45,178 bases of DNA from Anaerolineales bacterium (lineage in GTDB: Bacteria; Chloroflexota; Anaerolineae; Anaerolineales; UBA11858), in contig JANTFT010000018.1 of NCBI GenBank assembly GCA_024763275.1, positions 1-45,178 on the forward strand, written 5' to 3'. The position numbers were made by a program, and so were the translations under genes. The stretch's first letter is position 1. Every line of letters begins with the position of its first letter. The notes beneath the pieces were generated by a model that saw only the letters and a list, made by a program, of their open reading frames with translations, did no database searches and was not told the DNA's origin. Below are positions 1 through 7,916 of the stretch, piece by piece.

Positions 1-402
1 AGAAGTATGGACAATGGAGCACTGAGGGATGATCTCCATCAAAGCTTGGGAGATACTGAGATGAGCATCAGCCCCCCTGTAAATGACAAAATCCGGAGTC
101 GTCAGCGATCTAGAGGCGATGGAGATTGTCGTTGGCGCATCAGGGGTATTTTGAACAAAAGTGGTATCTACCCGCTTCTGGCGTAAATCCTTCAAAATAA
201 ATTTTCCCAGGCCATCCCTACCAACACAGGTAGCCAGGGATACCTGCTTACCAAGACGGGCAACATTGGTAGCCAGGTTTGTAACCTGTCCTCCCAGGAA
301 AGCTTGAAACCCATCGGCATTCCCTACATGATCAGTGATCTCTTCAGAAATGAAGTCGACCAGGGATTCTCCGATGGCGAGCAAATCAAATGAATGATCC
401 AT
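1..402 (-). CDS. PfkB-family carbohydrate kinase, N-terminal part (cut by window edge)
   Basis: The first 134 codons of a ribokinase/fructokinase-type (PfkB family) sugar kinase; the rest lies outside the window. Translation from the ATG at 402 begins MDHSFDLLAIGESLVDF, the usual first beta strand of the family. It then shows the N-terminal PfkB signature GGQVTNLATNVARLG (double Gly, then Asn and the ARLG run), which forms part of the sugar-binding site, followed by the VGRDGLG turn. Such enzymes phosphorylate sugars or nucleosides with ATP in the cytoplasm. It lies 42 bases downstream of a LacI-type repressor on the same strand, so the two are probably co-transcribed and the repressor may sense a sugar linked to this kinase. 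The ATP-binding C-terminal half is not visible, so the substrate cannot be named. Confidence 0.85.
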   Translation of the reverse strand, partial: MDHSFDLLAIGESLVDFISEEITDHVGNADGFQAFLGGQVTNLATNVARLGKQVSLATCVGRDGLGKFILKDLRQKRVDTTFVQNTPDAPTTISIASRSLTTPDFVIYRGADAHLSISQALMEIIPQCSIVHTS

Positions 403-444
403 TTTTTCAAGATTTCCTTCAAAGCCAATAAGGAATACTCTTTT

Positions 445-1452
445 CTACTTTGGTTCTCCTGTCGTTCCACGCAATATCAAGCTGACCGGCAGAAGTTTTT
501 CTTGAGGTTCTTGTTCGTCAGTCTCGATTATTTCAAGAAGGGCTTGGCCTCCTTCCAGGCCTGATTCGAACAGAGGTTGGTTTATTGTCGTCAGGTTCAG
601 GTAGTCAGCATCACGTATGTTGTCATAACCGATAACCGATAGATCGCCAGGTATTGAGAGCCCCCGCTCCCTGGCAGCATCCAATACGCCAATTGCCTGA
701 GTATCCGATGCCGCAAAGATAGCAGTAGGAGGAGAGGGTAGGTCCAGCAGTTCAAGAGCCATTTTCCGTGCTTCTTCCCGGCCATGATGACCTTGTTTCT
801 GATAGCGCGGATCGAATTCAATGCCCTTGTCTTCAAGGGCCAAGCGATATCCCTTGAAACGATCAAGCATGGAGCAAAAGTGGAGTGGGTTTTCCAAATG
901 GTCACTGATAAAACCTATGCGAACATGTCCAAGCTCGATCAGGTGATTGGTGGCCATTTTCCCCCCAGCGATATCATTAACAATAACCCTTGTTAGATCA
1001 GGATGATTAGAATCAATGAGGACCAGAGGGAGGCCTATACTTTTGAATCTTTGAACCAATTTCTCAGTGATAGGCATAGAAATAACCAGAACGCCATCTG
1101 CCCTTGATCGATTAGCTAAACTGGCCAAATACGAATCGCGGTCTTCAGAGCTTCCTACACTAAAGGGGATCAGGTCATATTCGCTGGGCGCTAAAGCTTG
1201 CTGTACTCCCCTTAGACGCTCTACAATGGATGGAAGGGTAAGGAAAGGCATGACAGCCATGATGGTTTGCGTTTTGCCCAGTTTGAGGCGCTTGGCTTGC
1301 AGATTGGGTGTATAGCCTAATTGTTTACAGGCCGCCAGCACCTTTTCCTGGGTCTTTGAGGTTACCTTATCAGAAGAGTTCAGTACCCTGGAAACAGTTG
1401 CGACGCTGACTTTTGCCCTCTCAGCAACTTCCTTCATCGTTACAGATGACAT
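445..1452 (-). CDS. LacI-family transcriptional regulator
   Basis: A 335-residue sugar-responsive repressor of typical LacI/GalR length. Residues about 5-25 form the helix-turn-helix (TMKEVAERAKVSVATVSRVL), followed by the hinge helix and a periplasmic-binding-protein-like effector domain from about residue 60 (IMAVMPFLTLPSIVERLRG onward, with FAASDTQAIGVLDAARERG and the SVIGYDN strand). The ATG at 1452 is preceded by a GGAGGT ribosome-binding site. It is the first gene of a probable two-gene unit with the PfkB kinase, so it likely controls a small sugar-catabolism operon that continues out of the window. Two palindromes in its own promoter point to autoregulation. The effector is unknown; the neighbouring kinase suggests a sugar or sugar phosphate. 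Confidence 0.93.
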   Translation of the reverse strand: MSSVTMKEVAERAKVSVATVSRVLNSSDKVTSKTQEKVLAACKQLGYTPNLQAKRLKLGKTQTIMAVMPFLTLPSIVERLRGVQQALAPSEYDLIPFSVGSSEDRDSYLASLANRSRADGVLVISMPITEKLVQRFKSIGLPLVLIDSNHPDLTRVIVNDIAGGKMATNHLIELGHVRIGFISDHLENPLHFCSMLDRFKGYRLALEDKGIEFDPRYQKQGHHGREEARKMALELLDLPSPPTAIFAASDTQAIGVLDAARERGLSIPGDLSVIGYDNIRDADYLNLTTINQPLFESGLEGGQALLEIIETDEQEPQEKLLPVSLILRGTTGEPK

Positions 1453-1461
1453 ATACCTCCA

Positions 1462-1475
1462 TGTAAACGTTTACA
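1462..1475. promoter_or_regulatory. LacI-family operator O1 (perfect palindrome)
   Basis: TGTAAACGTTTACA is a perfect 14-base palindrome with the central CG typical of LacI/GalR-family operators. It lies between the lacI-type promoter and the ribosome-binding site, so a bound repressor would block transcription of its own gene and the kinase. Confidence 0.85.
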
Positions 1476-1476
1476 A

Positions 1477-1490
1477 TGTAATCCTTTACA
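1477..1490. promoter_or_regulatory. LacI-family operator O2 (imperfect palindrome)
   Basis: TGTAATCCTTTACA shares both outer arms (TGTAA / TTTACA) with the perfect operator one base away, but has CC in place of the central CG and one arm mismatch. It touches the first base of the -10 hexamer. Side-by-side sites suggest two repressor dimers on adjacent turns. Confidence 0.7.
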
Positions 1491-1519
1491 TCATAGCATA
1501 ATCATCGAAATCCTGTCAA
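1490..1519 (-). promoter_or_regulatory. Promoter of the lacI-type gene and kinase
   Basis: On the minus strand there is a TTGACA -35 hexamer (1519-1514) and a TATGAT -10 hexamer (1495-1490) separated by 18 bases, close to the housekeeping sigma consensus. The two operator palindromes follow directly downstream. Confidence 0.8.
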
Positions 1520-1640
1520 GTTTCTTTTGTAATTATTGGCTGAATTGAAACAATTCTGACAGGAATCCAACCTCCAGATCCTGGGCAACTTGTTTCCTGC
1601 CGTCACCTCAGCCTTTTCTCATCACGCCGGGAATTGCACT

Positions 1641-1676
1641 CAAATTAAAAAAGAATCCCTTTTTAGAGGGATTCTT
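1641..1676 (-). terminator. Intrinsic terminator of tRNA-Val
   Basis: On the minus strand a perfect 10-base-pair stem (1651-1660 with 1667-1676, six-base loop) is followed by a T-rich run. It begins five bases after the tRNA end, so it should end a monocistronic tRNA transcript. Confidence 0.85.
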
Positions 1677-1680
1677 CTTG

Positions 1681-1754
1681 TGGGCGGTATTGGACTCGAA
1701 CCAACGACCTCCTCCTTGTAAGGGAGGCGCTCTAACCAACTGAGCTAACCGCCC
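1681..1754 (-). tRNA. tRNA-Val (anticodon UAC)
   Basis: A full cloverleaf folds on the minus strand: acceptor GGGCGGT/ACCGCCC, D arm with GCTC/GAGC, anticodon stem CCTCC/GGAGG around the loop CTTACAA (anticodon TAC, reading GUA and other Val codons), and T arm GTTGG/CCAAT with loop TTCGAGT. The discriminator base is A and no CCA is encoded, so CCA must be added after transcription. A TATAAT hexamer lies just upstream and a strong terminator just downstream. Confidence 0.95.
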
Positions 1755-1773
1755 GGTTCGTGGGGCTATTATA
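1748..1773 (-). repeat. tRNA-Val promoter/5' end block, copy 1 of 2
   Basis: These 26 bases hold the tRNA promoter -10 (TATAAT, 1773-1768 on the minus strand) and the first tRNA bases. They match 2592-2617 at 23 of 26 positions in the same orientation. This is the functional copy. Confidence 0.75.
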
Positions 1774-2003
1774 CTCTTTGTGAAGTCAGAAGGAAAGGGA
1801 AAGCATTCCTGTAGTAAAGTTAGGTGCTGTTCCGTCGGAAAAATAGAGAGGCCAACCGGCGCCGGCCGCGTAATAAGGACAGCTTCCCACCGGCATGAGT
1901 GCCGCTACCCTGCACCGCATTCAAGCGCAGGAAATCCAGCTCCGGGACAAGAACCGAGTTGCTCAACCGCTGTCCGCCCTGTGCGGTGACGGGATGGGAA
2001 TTC
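1774..2003. other. Intergenic stretch with no gene recognised
   Basis: No reading frame here has a credible start, ribosome-binding site or family resemblance. It contains a GC-rich CCGGCGCCGG palindrome at about 1856-1865. It separates the tRNA promoter from the 3' end of the methyltransferase-like gene. Confidence 0.5.
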
Positions 2004-2510
2004 TCAATCCTCTTTCAGTATTTGGAGCCAGCACTCAGGCCGGAAGTTGAACATGGGCACTTTTTTCTGATATTCCTGGTAGGCGGCGCCAAACTTGCGG
2101 ATGGCTTCGGGTTCCTCAACGAACTTGATCAGGGCCAGCATGAAAATCATTTCCAGGGGGGAAATAATGAAGATGAAGGTCGGCGACCCCAGGATCAGAG
2201 CCACTGACCAGGGGAAGAACAGCAAACCGAAGTGCATGGGATGGCGCATACAGGCATAAACACCTGTAGTGACCAGCGTATCAGTTTCCATCCTGGGAAT
2301 ATCTCCTTTTCGTCCCATCCGGGCCAGAGCACGTCCGGTATTACGGCTGGCCCGCATTACCAGGCGCAATAACAGGATTCCCGCTGCCAGCGTTACCAGA
2401 TGAAAAAGGAGATTACTAAAAAGAGTGGGAAACCAGCGCAAATCCAGCCAGATCCCCAACGCGCCTCCCCCGATTAACATGATTATCCAGATCAATAATC
2501 GCACGATCAT
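2004..2510 (-). CDS. Isoprenylcysteine carboxyl methyltransferase-like membrane protein
   Basis: A 168-residue integral membrane protein of the ICMT/PEMT superfamily. It has hydrophobic segments at about 3-22, 33-53, 98-118 and 117-135. The family signature is visible: LVTTGVYACMRHPMHFG (the G-Y-x-x-x-R-H-P motif) and near the C-terminus EEPEAIRKFGAAYQEYQKKV (the EE...Y-x-x-Y part), which together form the SAM pocket at the membrane. Members methylate lipids, isoprenoid-type or small acceptor groups; the bacterial substrate cannot be read from the sequence. It starts at the ATG at 2510 with AGGAGG about 12 bases upstream. A copied tRNA promoter block lies about 100 bases upstream and may drive it. 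Confidence 0.8.
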   Translation of the reverse strand: MIVRLLIWIIMLIGGGALGIWLDLRWFPTLFSNLLFHLVTLAAGILLLRLVMRASRNTGRALARMGRKGDIPRMETDTLVTTGVYACMRHPMHFGLLFFPWSVALILGSPTFIFIISPLEMIFMLALIKFVEEPEAIRKFGAAYQEYQKKVPMFNFRPECWLQILKED

Positions 2511-2591
2511 AATTGTGTTGTGTCCTCCTGAAAAATTAGCAGTCTTGACCTTCTATTCCCACAAAACCAGGTTGAGCTGACGAGGCAGCCA

Positions 2592-2617
2592 GCCGCCCGG
2601 TTCGTGGACCTATTATA
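2592..2617 (-). repeat. tRNA-Val promoter/5' end block, copy 2 of 2
   Basis: The block matches 1748-1773 at 23 of 26 bases and again gives TATAAT on the minus strand (2617-2612), followed by the first tRNA bases GGGCGG, but the tRNA body does not follow. It lies about 100 bases upstream of the methyltransferase-like gene and could act as its -10. Confidence 0.65.
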
Positions 2618-2752
2618 CCGCCCCTCATTACTGGGAAGACACCCGGTTAATATCGCCTGGCAACCATCAGAAAGGATGCAGCAATCAGTACCAGTCCCAG
2701 TGCAACCGCTTTCTGCTGACAGCTTGCGACCCATAGATCACATACCAGGGAT

Positions 2753-2782
2753 TTGTCAAACCCCTCCCTCCTATGTTACACT
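2753..2782 (+). promoter_or_regulatory. Putative promoter of the FAH-family gene
   Basis: TTGTCA (2753-2758) and TACACT (2777-2782) are spaced by 18 bases, 30 bases before the chosen ATG at 2813. The match is moderate. Confidence 0.5.
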
Positions 2783-2812
2783 TTCTCCAGTACTGCAAGG
2801 GCAGAGCGACAT

Positions 2813-3589
2813 ATGAGGATCATTCGCTATCGCACATCAAGGCGCAAACCCGGCTACGGCTGGCTGCTGGACGGCAAGGTCGGCCCCATCCAGGGTGATA
2901 TCTTTGGGGCTTTCCAGCGCGGGGAGGCCCGCACCATGCTCGATAAGGTCGAGCTGCTGCCCCCTGTGAGCCCCTCCAAGGTCATCTGCGTGGCCCGCAA
3001 TTACGCCGCCCACGCCGCTGAACACAACGCCGCCGTACCGGAGGTCCCGGTGCTGTTCTTTAAACCCCCCTCAGCAGTCATCGGCCCCGGAGAGCCCATC
3101 GTCATCCCTCCCCAGGCCCGGCGGGTAGAGCACGAAGCCGAACTGGCTGTGGTGATCGGTAAAGCGGGCCGCTGGATCGAACCCGAATTCGCCCGGGAGC
3201 ACATCCTGGGCTACACGGCCGCCAATGACGTCACTGATCGGATTTTCCAGCGCGAGGATCTGCTCTGGACCCGCGCCAAGGGTTTTGACAGTTTCCTCCC
3301 CATCGGTCCCTGGATCGAGACTGATTTCAACACCGCTGACGCCATCATTTCCTGCCGGGTGAATGGGGACCTGCGCCAGATGGCCTCGACCCGGGAAATG
3401 GTCTTCCTGGTGGAGCAGCTGATCGCTTACGCTTCATCCTTCATGACTTTACTTCCCGGGGATGTGCTGCTTACCGGCACCCCAGAAGGGGTCGGACCCC
3501 TGGCTGCCGGCGATACTGTGGAGGTGGAGATCGAGGGCATTGGCACGCTCTCCAACCCGGTTGTCCAGTCAAAGAGGGAGCTCTCATGA
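2813..3589 (+). CDS. Fumarylacetoacetate hydrolase family protein
   Basis: A 258-residue FAH-superfamily enzyme. Members cleave or decarboxylate 2-oxo- or acylpyruvate-type acids using a divalent metal. Visible motifs are VICVARNYAAHA (start of the catalytic domain), VEHEAELAVVIG (metal-binding Glu pair), AANDVTDR with a downstream TRAKGFDSF lysine loop, and LLTGTPEGVGPL. The short N-terminal domain is typical of the two-domain hydratase/hydrolase type. The frame extends 20 codons upstream to a TTG at 2753, but that lies in the promoter; the ATG at 2813 is preferred. Its stop overlaps the start of the next gene by four bases (ATGA), so the two are translationally coupled. The substrate is unknown; oxaloacetate tautomerase, acylpyruvase or 2-hydroxyhepta-2,4-diene-1,7-dioate isomerase are all possible. 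Confidence 0.88.
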   Translation: MRIIRYRTSRRKPGYGWLLDGKVGPIQGDIFGAFQRGEARTMLDKVELLPPVSPSKVICVARNYAAHAAEHNAAVPEVPVLFFKPPSAVIGPGEPIVIPPQARRVEHEAELAVVIGKAGRWIEPEFAREHILGYTAANDVTDRIFQREDLLWTRAKGFDSFLPIGPWIETDFNTADAIISCRVNGDLRQMASTREMVFLVEQLIAYASSFMTLLPGDVLLTGTPEGVGPLAAGDTVEVEIEGIGTLSNPVVQSKRELS

Positions 3590-4440
3590 ACCTTGATATC
3601 CGCGCCGGGGTGATCGCGGCTTTGATTCTGACAGCGATCTTTTTCCTGATCAGCACCCTTACCGGATTACAGACTGTCCTCACCGGCCGCAAGGTCAAAT
3701 TCTTCAAGCTGCGCAGAGACCAGATGATGCGTGGCTGGAGGCTGATCGCGCTGGGTTTGTTCTGGGTGGTCTGTGGCGTGCTGGTCTATTTTTTCGGGGA
3801 GCCGCTGGCATACAGGGTGATCACGCCCTCCCCCACCCTGCCGGCCAGCCTGACCCCCTCGATCACTCCCTCGATCTCGACCACCCCAACAATTACCAAA
3901 ACTCCCAGCATCACCCTCACACCGGCTGAATCCTACACGCCAACAGCCACTGCCACTCCCCACATTCCCATAGCAGTGGAAGCCCGCTTTGAAGGCCGGC
4001 TCACTCCGCCCGCCGATGCCGCCTTCAGCCCGCTGATCTTCACCAACATCGGGTTGGATGACGATTACAACCCGATCGGTCCGGGAATCCAGTTCACAAA
4101 TCCGGTGGGCCATCTGTATGCGGTGTTCAGCTATGCCCGTATGGAAGATGATATTCAATGGTCTGCACTCTGGTACCACGAAGGAAACCTGGTCCATTAC
4201 GAGACTCTGCCCTGGAACGGCGGCAGCGGCGGGATCGGCTATACCGATTGGAACCCCGCTCCGGAGATGTGGCTGCCGGGTGAGTACATTATCCAGATCT
4301 TCCTGGGAACGGATCTTCAGATCTCGGGCACATTCAATGTGGTCGGTGAACCGCCGACATCGACACCGACGCCGACACCCTCTCAGACTTCGACTCCGTC
4401 GCCGGCACCTTCGTCAACAGTGACACCCTCAGGAGAGTAG
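3586..4440 (+). CDS. Membrane protein with Thr/Pro-rich linker and extracytoplasmic domain
   Basis: A 284-residue protein whose function I do not recognise. It has two membrane segments at about 5-26 and 48-68 with a short basic loop between them. Next is a Ser/Thr/Pro-rich linker (about 78-125, repeats of the TPSIT and TPT kind), a compact domain of about 130 residues rich in aromatics and Gly (GNLVHYETLPWNGGSGGIGY inside), and a second TPTPTPS tail to the end. The layout suggests the domain is held outside the membrane. Its start overlaps the FAH-family stop, so they share an mRNA, although no functional link is obvious. Confidence 0.75.
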   Translation: MNLDIRAGVIAALILTAIFFLISTLTGLQTVLTGRKVKFFKLRRDQMMRGWRLIALGLFWVVCGVLVYFFGEPLAYRVITPSPTLPASLTPSITPSISTTPTITKTPSITLTPAESYTPTATATPHIPIAVEARFEGRLTPPADAAFSPLIFTNIGLDDDYNPIGPGIQFTNPVGHLYAVFSYARMEDDIQWSALWYHEGNLVHYETLPWNGGSGGIGYTDWNPAPEMWLPGEYIIQIFLGTDLQISGTFNVVGEPPTSTPTPTPSQTSTPSPAPSSTVTPSGE

Positions 4441-4565
4441 CCGTATTAGGCATATCACACTGGAGGTTTTCTCCAGCGAGAATAAGCCGCTGGGAGGCGG
4501 CGGGGGAATTTGACCAAGGGTTCAGGTGCCAGTGTTCAGTATTCAATTTTCCAGATCAAGGATAG

Positions 4566-5471
4566 CTAAGAATGCTCGTGAAGTGCCACCGCTGTCTGGG
4601 CGGCCACCCGGGCGTTGTTCAGCAGCAGACCCAGATTGGCTGTCAGGCTGGCCTTTCCAGTCAGCTCGCTGACACGCTTGAGCAAGAAGGGGGTCACTTC
4701 CTGGCCGTGGATCTTATGCTTCCTGGTCTCTTTAAGAGCCTGGTCAACCGCCTTCTGCATCTCGGCTTCCGGAAGGGCATCCTGCAGCGGGGGCGGCACA
4801 GTGAGCAGGACCGCTGAGTGAACCCCCATCTCCCAGTGGGCTTTGGCTAGAGCAGCGGCTTCCTCGGGATCCTCCACAGAGGTATCCAGCACCAGACCGC
4901 TGGAGCGGGAATAAAAAGCTGGAAAAAGCGAGGTCTGGTAGCCCACTACGGGTACTGAAAGGGTTTCCAGGGTTTCCAGGGTAGCCGGCAGATCCAGGAT
5001 CGATTTTGCCCCAGCGCAAACTACCAGGACAGGGGTTTCCGCCAGCGTATGCAGGTCCGCGGAGACATCATAAGGGGCATCACGGTGCACTCCCCCAATA
5101 CCTCCGGTGGCAAAGACCTGGATGCCAGCCAGGTGCAGGGCAGTGATTGTACCAGCCACCGTGGTTCCCCCGTTGAGCTTGCGGGCAGCTGCCCGGGCAA
5201 AATCCCGCCGGCTGACCTTGATCACACTCCGGTCCTGGGCCAGGAGCAGGATATCCTCCTCTTTCATACCGATCTGGGCTTTACCACCCAGCACTCCCAC
5301 TGTGGCAGGAACAGCGCCTTCCTGGCGGATGACATTTTCCATAGCGTGGGCCAGCTCCACATTGGTCGGATAGGGCAGCCCGTGGGTAACCACCGCCGTT
5401 TCCAGGCCTACTAGGGGCCGATTCTCTTCCAGAGCGCTCAGTACCTCTTCTGAATAGTGCAGTTCCGCCAT
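4566..5471 (-). CDS. psuG: Pseudouridine-5'-phosphate glycosidase
   Basis: A 301-residue protein of the usual PsuG length. The enzyme splits pseudouridine 5'-phosphate into uracil and ribose 5-phosphate (reversibly, Mn-dependent) in the cytoplasm. Family motifs are GLETAVVTHGLPYPTNVELA at the N-terminus, GVLGGKAQIG, the lysine-containing VSRRDFARAAA segment, GTTVAGTI, GGIGGVHRDA, and VVGYQTSLFPAFYSRSSG. The ATG at 5471 is preferred over a TTG two codons upstream. Its usual partner, the PsuK kinase (also PfkB family), is not adjacent. The truncated PfkB kinase at the window start is over 4 kb away and behind a LacI regulator, so it is probably unrelated. Confidence 0.93.
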   Translation of the reverse strand: MAELHYSEEVLSALEENRPLVGLETAVVTHGLPYPTNVELAHAMENVIRQEGAVPATVGVLGGKAQIGMKEEDILLLAQDRSVIKVSRRDFARAAARKLNGGTTVAGTITALHLAGIQVFATGGIGGVHRDAPYDVSADLHTLAETPVLVVCAGAKSILDLPATLETLETLSVPVVGYQTSLFPAFYSRSSGLVLDTSVEDPEEAAALAKAHWEMGVHSAVLLTVPPPLQDALPEAEMQKAVDQALKETRKHKIHGQEVTPFLLKRVSELTGKASLTANLGLLLNNARVAAQTAVALHEHS

Positions 5472-5639
5472 GTGCAATTCTCAGTTCAGTTAAAATAAAT
5501 GGACAGTACCCCAATTCTATCATTATTCAGGGGATGGCTTGGAAAAATATATACCTGATTGCAAGGCCGGAATGCCCTCACTGGGGCTTTTTTCCTGATA
5601 GAATGGAGGTGGACGTATAACATTTACACGAGGACACAT

Positions 5640-6845
5640 ATGAGCGATTTTCCCGGAAAAGGCCAGGTGGCCGTCCTGAAAACTTCCCCTGAAACAGTGC
5701 TGGAGGATTACGCCCGGCTGCTAAAAATGGCCGGGGTCGAACAAGCCCTGCCCGACAAGACTATCCAGACCGGGCTGAAGATCAATATTTCCTGGCAAAC
5801 CTGGTATCCAGCCTGCTCCACCACACCCTGGCAGCTGGAAGGCGTCATTAAAACCCTCCAGGGTCTGGGCTACAACAACCTGGTAGGAGTGCACAATGAC
5901 ACCGTGGTGGTGGACACCAGCGATGGAGAGGTCAACAACAAACATAAAGCAGTCACCGATAAATACAACGTACCCTGCCTGTACCTTTACAACCAGGACT
6001 TTGAATGGATCGAATACACCCCCAAGAACCACGAATACTTGGTGCTGGACAAGGTCTACAAGGACGGCGTTTTCATCCCCAAAGCTCTGGTGGGCATGAA
6101 CATCATCCAGCTCCCAACTGTGAAGACCCACGTTTTCACCACCATCACCGGCGCCATGAAAAACGCTTTCGGGGGTTTGCTCCACAGGGAACGGCACTGG
6201 ACCCATTCAGTCATTCATGAAACCGTGGTGGACCTGCTGGCCATCCAACAGGAGATCCACCCCGGGCTTTTCGCGGTGATGGACGGCACCTTCGCTGGCG
6301 ATGGCCCCGGTCCGCGGGCCATGCGCTGGCATGAGAAGGATATCCTGCTGGCCTCGGCTGATCAGGTAGCCATTGACGCCATTTCCGCCAAGCTGCAGGG
6401 ATTCGACCCTATGGATTTAAAATTCATTCGTCTGGCGCATGAGCACGATCTGGGAGTTGGTGATCCGGACCAGATCGAGATCATCGGCTACGATATCAAT
6501 CACGAGAAATCCTGGAATTTCAAGCGCGAGGACACCCTTGCCAGTAAAGGCCAGCACATGATCTATCATGGCTGGCTGAAGCCTTTCGAGAAGCTGCTGC
6601 TGCAGAGCCCGCTGGTGCCCTGGTCATACTTTGCCAGCAACTTCTACCACAACGTCTACTGGTATCCCTTTGTGGGTCGGGCACGGGTGGAAGAAGCCCT
6701 GAAAACCAAATGGGGCCAGCTTTTCAAGCAGTATGGCGATGGTGAAGTGGTCATGCCGGGTATGGAACGCAAAACCGTCATCCAGGCTCTGATAGGCCTG
6801 GCTCTGGGAGCCGCCATCATAGCAGCCCTCATCATAATGTTCTGA
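5640..6845 (+). CDS. DUF362-domain protein with C-terminal membrane anchor
   Basis: A 401-residue protein resembling the DUF362 family, proteins of unknown function often linked to iron-sulfur enzymes. Typical pieces are GLKINISWQTWYPACSTTPW, the LPTVKTHVFTTITGAMKNAF segment (the TVKTH...GAMKN signature), FAVMDGTFAGDGPGPR and ASADQVAIDAISAKLQGFDP. The last about 22 residues (IQALIGLALGAAIIAALIIM) form a single membrane helix, so the soluble domain is probably tail-anchored. No CxxC ferredoxin repeats are present, unlike some family members. The ATG at 5640 has GAGGA seven bases upstream; the frame extends further but without a ribosome-binding site. The next gene starts five bases after the stop. 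Confidence 0.85.
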   Translation: MSDFPGKGQVAVLKTSPETVLEDYARLLKMAGVEQALPDKTIQTGLKINISWQTWYPACSTTPWQLEGVIKTLQGLGYNNLVGVHNDTVVVDTSDGEVNNKHKAVTDKYNVPCLYLYNQDFEWIEYTPKNHEYLVLDKVYKDGVFIPKALVGMNIIQLPTVKTHVFTTITGAMKNAFGGLLHRERHWTHSVIHETVVDLLAIQQEIHPGLFAVMDGTFAGDGPGPRAMRWHEKDILLASADQVAIDAISAKLQGFDPMDLKFIRLAHEHDLGVGDPDQIEIIGYDINHEKSWNFKREDTLASKGQHMIYHGWLKPFEKLLLQSPLVPWSYFASNFYHNVYWYPFVGRARVEEALKTKWGQLFKQYGDGEVVMPGMERKTVIQALIGLALGAAIIAALIIMF

Positions 6846-6849
6846 CTTC

Positions 6850-7818
6850 ATGCCCAAAAAAGCCCCAACCATCATCCGCCGGCTGATTCCCGGCCTGATC
6901 TTCGGCTTCCTGGTGTTTCTCGCAGTGATCCTGGTCGGTGATCTGAAACAGGTCAGCAGCCAGGTGATTCATTTTAAGTGGATCTATTTTCCTTTGATCC
7001 TGCTGTTAACCCTCTTTAACTACCTTTTACGCTTCTTCAAATGGCACTTCTATCTGGGGCAGGTGGGGATAAAAGGATTCCCCATGTCAACCAGTGCCCG
7101 TCTTTTTCTGGCCGGCTTTCCTTTAGCGGTCACGCCCGGCAAGGTGGGTGAAGCCCTCAAGGGTGTCTGGCTGGAAAAGGAAACCGGCCTGCCGGTCTCT
7201 AAAGGCATCTCGGTAGTTTTAGCGGAGCGCATCAGCGACGGTTTGGGGGTGTTGACTCTCAGCACCCTGGGCGTGTTCGCCTATCCCCGCTACTGGCCGG
7301 CCTTTGCGACCGTGCTGGGCGGTCTGGTGATCTTGATAGTGATCATCCAGATCCGTCCGGCGGCTCTGTGGCTGCTTGATCTGGGCTCCAGACTGCCTTT
7401 CCTGAAACGGTTTTCCAACGGTCTCCGGGATTTCTACGAAGGCAGCTATGTCCTGTTCCAGCCGCTTTCCCTGCTGGTGGCTGTGGGACTGGGAACAGTC
7501 TCTTGGCTGGGAGAAGGGATCGGTATGTACTACGTACTGCTGGGATTGGGTGTGCCGCCTGGCTGGGAGACCCTCTCCAGCGCAGTCTTTGTGCTGGCTT
7601 TTTCAACCGTGATCGGAGCGGTCTCGGCCCTGCCGGGTGGCCTGGGAGCCGCTGAGGCTTCCATCGCCGGCATGCTGGTCCTGCTGCTGGGATTGGCCCG
7701 GGATACCGCTGCCGCCGCCACCCTGCTGATCCGCTTCGCCACTCTGTGGTTCGCGGTCGCCCTGGGGCTGGGAGTGTGGCTGGCTTTCAGAAAGAGGCTA
7801 TTTGCTGTCGAAAGCTGA
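6850..7818 (+). CDS. Flippase-like integral membrane protein (lysylphosphatidylglycerol synthase TM / UPF0104 family)
   Basis: A 322-residue polytopic protein with about eight hydrophobic segments. It resembles the membrane domain of MprF and AglD-like proteins: GLIFGFLVFLAVILVGDLKQ at the start, LLRFFKWHFYLGQVG, the conserved TPGKVGEALKGVWLEK stretch, VLAERISDGLGVL, and SALPGGLGAAEASIAG near the end. The motifs PGKxGE and PGGxGxxE are the family hallmark. Members are thought to translocate lipid-linked substrates. No C-terminal aminoacyl-transferase domain is present. It starts five bases after the DUF362 gene and is probably co-transcribed with it. Confidence 0.87.
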   Translation: MPKKAPTIIRRLIPGLIFGFLVFLAVILVGDLKQVSSQVIHFKWIYFPLILLLTLFNYLLRFFKWHFYLGQVGIKGFPMSTSARLFLAGFPLAVTPGKVGEALKGVWLEKETGLPVSKGISVVLAERISDGLGVLTLSTLGVFAYPRYWPAFATVLGGLVILIVIIQIRPAALWLLDLGSRLPFLKRFSNGLRDFYEGSYVLFQPLSLLVAVGLGTVSWLGEGIGMYYVLLGLGVPPGWETLSSAVFVLAFSTVIGAVSALPGGLGAAEASIAGMLVLLLGLARDTAAAATLLIRFATLWFAVALGLGVWLAFRKRLFAVES

Positions 7819-7916
7819 AAAAACCTGATCCTCCCACTCATACTGAAAAGCCATTACAATATAAGCAGTCTGAATTACAAGCAATATTTGCGAGATCAAT
7901 CCCGCAGGAGGATTCT

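Larger units (their letters stand above)
2511..2812. other. Divergent intergenic region between methyltransferase and FAH-family gene
   Basis: About 300 bases without a convincing gene. It carries the second copy of the tRNA promoter block (2592-2617) and the promoter of the FAH-family gene (2753-2782). Short frames on both strands lack ribosome-binding sites and family resemblance. Confidence 0.5.

Noticed and set aside
2507-2734. A 75-codon minus-strand frame between the methyltransferase-like and FAH-family genes
   Set aside because: It covers the repeated tRNA promoter block, has no ribosome-binding site and no family resemblance.
4455-4480. Inverted repeat CTGGAG...CTCCAG after the membrane protein gene as a terminator
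   Set aside because: The stem is only six base pairs and no T run follows on either strand.
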